Of a stretch of 5,647 bases of DNA, positions 1 to 3,701 are shown piece by piece. The position numbers were made by a program, and so were the translations under genes. The notes beneath the pieces were generated by a model. The model did no database searches and was not told where the DNA came from. It saw only the letters and a list, made by a program, of their open reading frames with translations. Position 1 is the stretch's first letter; each line of letters begins with the position of its first letter. Source of the stretch: Zoogloeaceae bacterium (GTDB taxonomy: Bacteria > Pseudomonadota > Gammaproteobacteria > Burkholderiales > Rhodocyclaceae); the NCBI GenBank assembly GCA_031273145.1, contig JAISSL010000175.1:1-5647 (forward strand), in the 5' to 3' direction.

Positions 1-27
1 GGCGTCGTCTCCAAGGTGATCGAATAA
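1..27 (+). CDS. tuf: Elongation factor Tu, C-terminal tail (partial)
   Basis: The first 27 bases read GVVSKVIE and then a TAA stop. This is the usual C-terminal ending of bacterial EF-Tu, the GTPase that delivers aminoacyl-tRNA to the ribosome. Only eight codons are inside the window, so the call rests on this short signature plus context: a tuf copy directly upstream of tRNA-Trp, secE and nusG is the standard proteobacterial arrangement. The start and the GTPase domain lie upstream of the window. Confidence 0.85.
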   Translation, partial: GVVSKVIE

Positions 28-46
28 CCCCGAATGTTTTTTGGCG

Positions 47-70
47 AGCGCCCCTTCATTGGGGCGCTTT
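47..70 (+). terminator. Intrinsic terminator-like hairpin after tuf
   Basis: An 8-bp perfect stem, AGCGCCCC (47-54) with GGGGCGCT (61-68), encloses the 6-nt loop TTCATT and ends in a short TTT. It lies 20 nt after the tuf stop and 14 nt before the mature 5' end of tRNA-Trp. The T tract is only three long before GTAG, so termination is probably partial. No room for a promoter exists between this hairpin and the tRNA, which suggests that the tRNA is made by read-through from tuf. Confidence 0.65.
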
Positions 71-84
71 GTAGTCTCTGCCGC

Positions 85-160
85 AGGGGTATAGCTCAAC
101 TGGCAGAGCGTCGGTCTCCAAAACCGAAGGTTGGGGGTTCGATTCCCTCTGCCCCTGCCA
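85..160 (+). tRNA. trnW: tRNA-Trp (anticodon CCA)
   Basis: A 76-nt cloverleaf folds by eye. The acceptor stem AGGGGTA (85-91) pairs with TGCCCCT (150-156) with one G-T wobble. The D arm is GCTC/GAGC, the anticodon stem is TCGGT (111-115) with ACCGA (123-127), and the T arm encloses TTCGATT. The anticodon CCA at 118-120 reads UGG (Trp) in the 7-nt loop CTCCAAA. The discriminator base is G157 and the 3' CCA (158-160) is encoded, as is usual in Proteobacteria. The tRNA is apparently transcribed with tuf and/or secE and would be released by tRNA-end processing. Confidence 0.97.
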
Positions 161-186
161 AATTTTTTAACCCGGTTTGTGCCACG

Positions 187-543
187 ATGGCTGAAAAAAT
201 CAAGATAGCGTTTGCACTTTTGCTGGTTGCGGCGGGCGTCGCAGGGTTTTACCTGCTCTCCGACCAGCCGATGATATTGCGGGTTCTGGCCGTCGGAGCC
301 GGGGTCATCGCGGGCGTCCTTCTGTTTCTGCGCTTGACGGAACTGGGCGGAAGATTCGGAGAATTCTGCCGTGAATCCTGGGTCGAGCTGGGCAAGGTCG
401 TCTGGCCTTCCCGCAAGGAAACCGTACAGATGACCGGCGTGGTATTCGCCTTCGTGGTCGTGATGGCGCTCTTTCTCTTCCTGACCGACAAAACCCTGGA
501 ATGGGTATTGTATGACCTCGTTCTTGGGTGGAAAAGATCATGA
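187..543 (+). CDS. secE: Preprotein translocase subunit SecE
   Basis: This is the 118-aa SecE, the essential inner-membrane subunit that clamps SecY in the SecYEG protein-export channel. Three hydrophobic segments are visible, at about residues 7-25, 30-49 and 83-100. This matches the three-helix form of Proteobacteria rather than the single-helix form of most other bacteria. The family's conserved cytoplasmic amphipathic stretch precedes the last helix, with the core [17 protein letters not shown] at residues 63-79. ATG 187 is chosen because the reading frame upstream of it runs through tRNA-Trp. No good Shine-Dalgarno sequence precedes it (the upstream bases are CCCGGTTTGTGCCACG). The stop TGA overlaps the nusG start, implying translational coupling. 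Family identity is firm. Confidence 0.96.
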   Translation: MAEKIKIAFALLLVAAGVAGFYLLSDQPMILRVLAVGAGVIAGVLLFLRLTELGGRFGEFCRESWVELGKVVWPSRKETVQMTGVVFAFVVVMALFLFLTDKTLEWVLYDLVLGWKRS

Positions 544-1082
544 AACTGACGGACAAAAAATGGTACGTCGTTCATGTGCACTCCGGCTTTGAGAAGAGTG
601 TCATGCGCTCCCTGAATGACCGGATCGTGCGCGAAAACATGGAGCCGGAATTCGGTCAGATTCTGGTGCCGGTCGAAGAAGTCGTGGAGATGAAGAACGG
701 ACAGCGCGCGATTACCGAGCGCAAGTTCTTTCCGGGCTACGTCTTCGTGGAAATGAACATGAATGATGAGACCTGGCATCTGGTGAAAAGCATCAACAAG
801 GTTTCAGGCTTTGTCGGCGGCAGCAGCAACAAGCCGCAGCCCCTCTCCGATGACGAGGTGCAGAAGGTCATCCGGCAGATGCAGGATGGGGTTGAAAAGC
901 CGCGTCCCAAGGTGCTGTTTGAAATCGGGCAGATGGTGCGGATCAAGGATGGTCCGTTTACCGATTTTCAGGGCAGCGTCGAGGATGTCAATTACGAAAA
1001 AAGCCGTCTTTCCGTTTCGGTCAGCATTTTTGGCCGCGCAACGCCAGTGGAACTGGAGTTTGCCCAGGTCGAAAAGGGATAG
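540..1082 (+). CDS. nusG: Transcription elongation/termination factor NusG
   Basis: This 180-aa protein has full NusG length (E. coli 181). The N-terminal NGN domain (about residues 5-120) binds the beta' clamp helices and the beta side of RNA polymerase; it shows [12 protein letters not shown] (7-18) and [12 protein letters not shown] (61-72). The C-terminal KOW domain (about 127-178) contains the [12 protein letters not shown] and [15 protein letters not shown] motifs. In the family it contacts Rho or ribosomal protein S10. The start chosen is the ATG at 540, whose ATGA overlaps the secE stop. GGTGG at 527-531 gives it a good ribosome binding site. An in-frame GTG at 528 lies inside that site and is less likely. 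The next gene, rplK, is 124 nt away behind a regulatory spacer. Confidence 0.97.
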   Translation: MKLTDKKWYVVHVHSGFEKSVMRSLNDRIVRENMEPEFGQILVPVEEVVEMKNGQRAITERKFFPGYVFVEMNMNDETWHLVKSINKVSGFVGGSSNKPQPLSDDEVQKVIRQMQDGVEKPRPKVLFEIGQMVRIKDGPFTDFQGSVEDVNYEKSRLSVSVSIFGRATPVELEFAQVEKG

Positions 1083-1138
1083 GACGCAAAGTTTTGCAAA
1101 GGGCATTAACCGGGAGCCTGGCAGTAGAATTCCGGCAA

Positions 1139-1184
1139 GAGGAGCGCAGGTAGCCGAAAACAGGGCGACAGCGCGTTACGACTC
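1139..1184 (+). promoter_or_regulatory. Probable L1-binding leader of rplK-rplA
   Basis: In the nusG-rplK spacer, GAG (1139-1141) can pair with CTC (1182-1184) and GCGC (1144-1147) with GCGC (1171-1174). This leaves an asymmetric loop of GA on one side and GTTACGA on the other. Inside, GCC (1153-1155) can pair with GGC (1164-1166). From memory, this loop composition (GA opposite GUUAC-A) is the hallmark of the L1 operator that mimics the L1 site of 23S rRNA, and the location just before rplK is where L1 represses its own operon. The outer helix is only 3 bp. The loop match is observed; the role is inferred from family knowledge. Confidence 0.55.
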
Positions 1185-1206
1185 ACTTTATTGAAGGAAA
1201 CACAAT

Positions 1207-1638
1207 ATGGCCAAGAAAATCATTGGCTACATCAAGTTGCAGGTGCCGGCAGGCAAGGCGAATCCCTCGCCGCCGATTGGTCCGGCGCTCGGTCAGCGCG
1301 GCCTCAACATCATGGAGTTCTGCAAGGCATTCAATGCCCAGACTCAGGGCATGGAGCCGGGGCTTCCCATTCCGGTCGTGATTACCGCCTTTGCGGACAA
1401 GTCTTTCACGTTTGTGATGAAGACGCCGCCCGCAACGGTTCTCATCAAGAAGGCCGCCAAGGTTGACAAGGGTTCTCCCAAGCCGCATACCGACAAGGTC
1501 GGCAAGATTACCCGCGCTCAGGTCGAAGAAATTGCCAATGCCAAGATGCCGGATTTGACGGCTGCCGATCTGGAAGCCGCCGTGCGTACCATTGCGGGTT
1601 CTGCGCGCAGCATGGGCATTACCGTGGAGGGCGTCTAA
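1207..1638 (+). CDS. rplK: 50S ribosomal protein L11
   Basis: This 143-aa protein has standard L11 length. L11 binds the GTPase-associated centre of 23S rRNA together with L10 and supports factor binding and the stringent response through RelA. The N-terminal domain (about 1-70) has the proline-rich segment [13 protein letters not shown] (20-32), the region known for thiopeptide contacts. The C-terminal RNA-binding domain (about 71-143) shows TPPAT (73-77), the loop [15 protein letters not shown] (88-102), and the GSARSMGI motif (131-138). The ATG at 1207 is preceded by GAAGGAA (1193-1199). rplA follows with no spacer, so the two are co-translated. Nothing is missing or truncated. Confidence 0.98.
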   Translation: MAKKIIGYIKLQVPAGKANPSPPIGPALGQRGLNIMEFCKAFNAQTQGMEPGLPIPVVITAFADKSFTFVMKTPPATVLIKKAAKVDKGSPKPHTDKVGKITRAQVEEIANAKMPDLTAADLEAAVRTIAGSARSMGITVEGV

Positions 1639-2337
1639 ATGACCAGACTTACCAAACGGCAAAAGGCGGTTGCGAACAAGATCGAGCCGCAAAAACTCTA
1701 TACGGTGGCGGAAGCCCTTGCCCTTGCCAAGGAAACCGCAACCGCGAAATTCGACGAATCCATTGACGTGGCCATCAATCTGGGGATTGACGCGAGAAAA
1801 TCCGACCAACTGGTGCGCGGCTCTGTCGTCATGCCGGCAGGCACCGGCAAGACGGTGCGCGTTGCCGTGTTCGCCCAGGGCGAAAAGGCGGACGCGGCCA
1901 AGGCGGCGGGCGCGGATGTGGTCGGGTTCGACGATCTTGCGGCAGATGTCAAAGGCGGCAAACTCGATTTCGACATCGTGATTGCGACGCCGGACGCGAT
2001 GCGGGTTGTCGGTCAACTCGGTCAGATTCTGGGGCCGCGCGGTCTGATGCCCAACCCCAAGGTCGGCACGGTGACGGCAGATGTGGCAGTCGCCGTGAAA
2101 AATGCCAAGGCGGGTCAGGTGCAATACCGCACCGACAAAGGCGGCATCATTCATGCCACTTTGGGGCGCGCCTCGTTTCCGGTGGAAAAGCTGGAGGAAA
2201 ACCTGCGCACCTTGATTGAGGCGTTGAACAAGGCCAAGCCCGCCGCTTCCAAAGGACAGTATTTGAAGAAAATCGCCGTGGCCAGCACGATGGGGCCGGG
2301 CGTTCGGGTCGACCAGGCCAGTCTGGTCGGCGCGTAA
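1639..2337 (+). CDS. rplA: 50S ribosomal protein L1
   Basis: This 232-aa protein matches full-length L1, the two-domain protein of the ribosomal L1 stalk that helps release E-site tRNA. In Proteobacteria it also represses translation of the rplK-rplA mRNA. The signature of the family is present at residues 131-146, reading [16 protein letters not shown]. Domain I contains TKRQK near the start and returns at the C-terminus (about 160-230). The inserted domain II spans roughly 67-158. The ATG directly follows the rplK stop. Its ribosome binding site, GGAGGG (1626-1631), lies inside the last codons of rplK, so translation is coupled to rplK. A probable L1-binding RNA sits upstream of rplK, consistent with autogenous control. 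Confidence 0.98.
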   Translation: MTRLTKRQKAVANKIEPQKLYTVAEALALAKETATAKFDESIDVAINLGIDARKSDQLVRGSVVMPAGTGKTVRVAVFAQGEKADAAKAAGADVVGFDDLAADVKGGKLDFDIVIATPDAMRVVGQLGQILGPRGLMPNPKVGTVTADVAVAVKNAKAGQVQYRTDKGGIIHATLGRASFPVEKLEENLRTLIEALNKAKPAASKGQYLKKIAVASTMGPGVRVDQASLVGA

Positions 2338-2342
2338 ACAAA

Positions 2343-2478
2343 CTTTGGGACGCATTTTGGCGGTTTCATTGCCAGAATGCGGATCGTCAAAGACCGCTGG
2401 CGCGTCTGTATTGGTACTTGAATGCAGACGCTTAAATGGAAGTCCGATAAGGATTTTCGGCCTGCGTAGACGGTGTGC
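2343..2478 (+). promoter_or_regulatory. L10 ribosomal protein leader (rplJ-rplL autoregulation)
   Basis: The 248-nt rplA-rplJ spacer contains two blocks I recognise from proteobacterial L10 leaders: GTCAAAGACCGCTGG (2386-2400) and CCTGCGTAGACGGTG (2461-2475). The L10-L7/L12 complex binds this RNA and shuts down its own translation. Visible pairings are CTTTG (2343-2347) with CAAAG (2388-2392); an 11-bp stem 2351-2361 with 2371-2381 (one G-T wobble); ACCG (2393-2396) with CGGT (2471-2474); GCGTCTGTA (2402-2410) with 2423-2431; and CCGA (2444-2447) with TCGG (2457-2460). Together these give a multi-helix junction. A T6 run follows at 2489-2494. The sequence blocks support the class; the exact ends are my estimate. 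Confidence 0.8.
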
Positions 2479-2540
2479 CCGGAACAGATTTTTTCGCGCC
2501 CTAAAAAGCGCGGCGTTATCAGTTCAGGTCGCCGTAAGTG

Positions 2541-2557
2541 TGGCGGATTTTCCGCCA
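2541..2557 (+). other. Perfect hairpin upstream of the rplJ ribosome binding site
   Basis: TGGCGGA (2541-2547) pairs perfectly with TCCGCCA (2551-2557) around a TTT loop. A short T4 run (2560-2563) comes shortly after, and the rplJ Shine-Dalgarno starts about 13 nt further on. A smaller 5-bp hairpin, CGCGC (2495-2499) with GCGCG (2508-2512), precedes it. This could be a weak attenuator or a structural part of the L10 control region. The pairing is certain; the function is not. Confidence 0.5.
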
Positions 2558-2572
2558 TGTTTTGACTTGAAA

Positions 2573-2593
2573 GGAGGAAAGACCTGTGGGTCT
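2573..2593 (+). promoter_or_regulatory. rplJ ribosome binding site with start codon in a hairpin loop
   Basis: A strong Shine-Dalgarno, GGAGG (2573-2577), lies 8 nt before the GTG start at 2586. AGACC (2580-2584) pairs perfectly with GGTCT (2589-2593), leaving TGTG as the loop, so the GTG codon occupies the last three loop bases. The Shine-Dalgarno remains single-stranded in this fold. This site decides the start codon of rplJ. Confidence 0.7.
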
Positions 2594-3083
2594 CAATCTA
2601 GCAGACAAAAAAGCCGTTGTGGCGGAAGTATCGGCAGAGCTTGCCAATGCTCAAACCATCGTCCTGGCTGAATATCGCGGCATCGAAGTAGGGGAATTGA
2701 CCCTGCTCAGAAAGAAGGCTCGTGAAGCGGGCGTCTATCTGCACGTGCTGAAAAACACCCTGGTGCGCCGGGCTGTGGCGGATACTCCGTTCGCGGCGTT
2801 GGCGGAACAGATGGTAGGCCCTCTGATCTATGGAATTTCCACCGATCCGATTGCCGCCGCAAAGGTGTTGAACGAATTCGCCAAGACGAATGACAAGCTC
2901 GTCATCCGGGGCGCTTCTTACGCGGGCAAATTGCTGGACAAGGCAGGCGTACAAGCCCTGGCCTCGATTCCGAGCCGCGAAGAATTGCTCGCCAGACTGC
3001 TGGGCGTCATGCAGGCGCCTGTTTCCGGCTTTGTCGGAGCAGTGGCGGCGCTCGCCAAACAACGTGAAACGGCAACGGCCTAA
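2586..3083 (+). CDS. rplJ: 50S ribosomal protein L10
   Basis: This 165-aa protein has the same length as E. coli L10. L10 anchors L7/L12 dimers to the GTPase-associated centre of the large subunit and is the translational repressor of its own operon. The N-terminal rRNA-binding domain shows [15 protein letters not shown] (1-15), EYRGI (29-33) and KNTLVRRA (56-63). The C-terminal helix from about 131 to 160 carries the L7/L12 dimer docking surface. The start is GTG; the next in-frame ATG falls deep inside the protein, and the MGLNL beginning matches the betaproteobacterial M-S/G-LNL pattern. rplL follows 48 nt downstream, as expected because L7/L12 is needed in excess over L10. Confidence 0.97.
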   Translation: MGLNLADKKAVVAEVSAELANAQTIVLAEYRGIEVGELTLLRKKAREAGVYLHVLKNTLVRRAVADTPFAALAEQMVGPLIYGISTDPIAAAKVLNEFAKTNDKLVIRGASYAGKLLDKAGVQALASIPSREELLARLLGVMQAPVSGFVGAVAALAKQRETATA

Positions 3084-3131
3084 AGGTCGTGCCTTGAACA
3101 ACCTGAACTTTTTGAATTAGGAGAGTTACAC

Positions 3132-3512
3132 ATGGCTATTTCCAAAGAAGACATTCTTGAAGCCGTAGGCCAGATGACGGTCATGGAGTTGAATGACCTC
3201 GTGAAGGCATTTGAAGAAAAATTCGGCGTTTCCGCCGCCTCGATGGCGGTTGCCGCCCCTGCCGGCGCGGCTGGCGCAGGCGCTGCCGCTGTGGAAGAGC
3301 AGACGGAATTTACCGTGATTCTGGCGGCTACCGGCGACAAGAAGGTGGAAGTCATCAAGGTGGTACGCGCCGCAACCGGCCTTGGCTTGAAGGAAGCCAA
3401 GGATTTGGTGGATGGCGCGCCCAAGCCGATCAAGGAAGGCATCAACAAGGCCGATGCCGAAGCGTTGAAGAAGCAGTTGGAAGACGCGGGCGCGAAGGTC
3501 GAAGTGAAGTAA
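3132..3512 (+). CDS. rplL: 50S ribosomal protein L7/L12
   Basis: This 126-aa acidic stalk protein recruits and activates translational GTPases and is the multi-copy ribosomal protein. The N-terminal dimerisation domain covers about residues 1-34. A flexible hinge rich in Ala, Gly and Pro covers about 37-54. The globular factor-binding domain (about 58-126) has the helix motif [20 protein letters not shown] (71-90) followed by [19 protein letters not shown] (3119-3124) is a good ribosome binding site for the ATG at 3132. The gene sits between rplJ and an attenuator-like hairpin, which fits high expression of L7/L12 relative to the downstream RNA polymerase genes. Confidence 0.98.
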   Translation: MAISKEDILEAVGQMTVMELNDLVKAFEEKFGVSAASMAVAAPAGAAGAGAAAVEEQTEFTVILAATGDKKVEVIKVVRAATGLGLKEAKDLVDGAPKPIKEGINKADAEALKKQLEDAGAKVEVK

Positions 3513-3529
3513 TTCGCGCCTTTTGCGAC

Positions 3530-3573
3530 AGGCAGATGTCCCGTTTTCGGGCGTCTGCCTCTTCCCGTTTTTT
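3530..3573 (+). terminator. rplL-rpoB attenuator-like hairpin with T run
   Basis: A strong stem forms between 3530-3543 and 3548-3560: about 13 bp around a TTTT loop, with one bulged T (3539) and one G-T wobble. A run of six T follows at 3568-3573, separated from the stem by CTTCCCG. It lies 17 nt after the rplL stop. E. coli has a partial terminator (attenuator) at exactly this place in the operon. CCCG at 3564-3567, directly next to the T run, can also pair with CGGG (3548-3551), so a second, shorter terminator fold is possible. Confidence 0.7.
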
Positions 3574-3601
3574 ATGCACAGAAATCTTATGCCCAAGATA
3601 G

Positions 3602-3655
3602 CAAACGCAAGCCTTTCGATTCCGCCCTCTCTGAGGCGTGGAAGTTTTGCGTTTG
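3602..3655 (+). other. Long stem-loop in the rpoB leader, candidate RNase III processing site
   Basis: CAAACGCAA (3602-3610) pairs perfectly with TTGCGTTTG (3647-3655), 9 bp and extendable by a G-T pair. The enclosed arm holds a second helix, CGCC-TC (3623-3629) with GAGGCG (3633-3638), with one bulged C. The E. coli L12-beta spacer is known to carry an RNase III site in the same interval, so an analogous role is a reasonable inference. The structure is seen; cleavage is not shown. Confidence 0.5.
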
Positions 3656-3701
3656 ATGGCCAGCCGGCCTTTGTTCAGTCGTCTTTTTTCCAGGAGCGAT
3701 C

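Noticed and set aside
34..186. Upstream extension of the secE reading frame by 51 codons
   Set aside because: The extension translates the tuf terminator and tRNA-Trp (the familiar GIAQLAERRSPKPKVGGS tRNA translation). SecE proper begins at 187.
528..539. GTG at 528 as an alternative nusG start
   Set aside because: It lies within the ribosome binding site of ATG 540, has none of its own, and would add residues not seen in NusG proteins.
1125..1130. TAGAAT as a -10 box of an rplK promoter
   Set aside because: No acceptable -35 hexamer lies 16-18 bases upstream (GGCATT is poor; TTGCAA at 1094 is too far).
1183..2355. 390-aa open frame on the minus strand opposite rplK and rplA
   Set aside because: It covers two certain ribosomal protein genes. 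Its His/Arg/Asp-rich composition is typical of an antisense shadow.
2345..2671. 108-aa plus-strand frame across the L10 leader into rplJ
   Set aside because: It runs through structured leader RNA and into rplJ in another frame. There is no ribosome binding site or family resemblance.
3658..3689. GGCC-AGCC-GGCC hairpin followed by a T6 run before rpoB as a terminator
   Set aside because: The stem is only 4 bp and the T run is 14 nt away, next to the rpoB ribosome binding site. It is more likely a U-rich translation element or chance.
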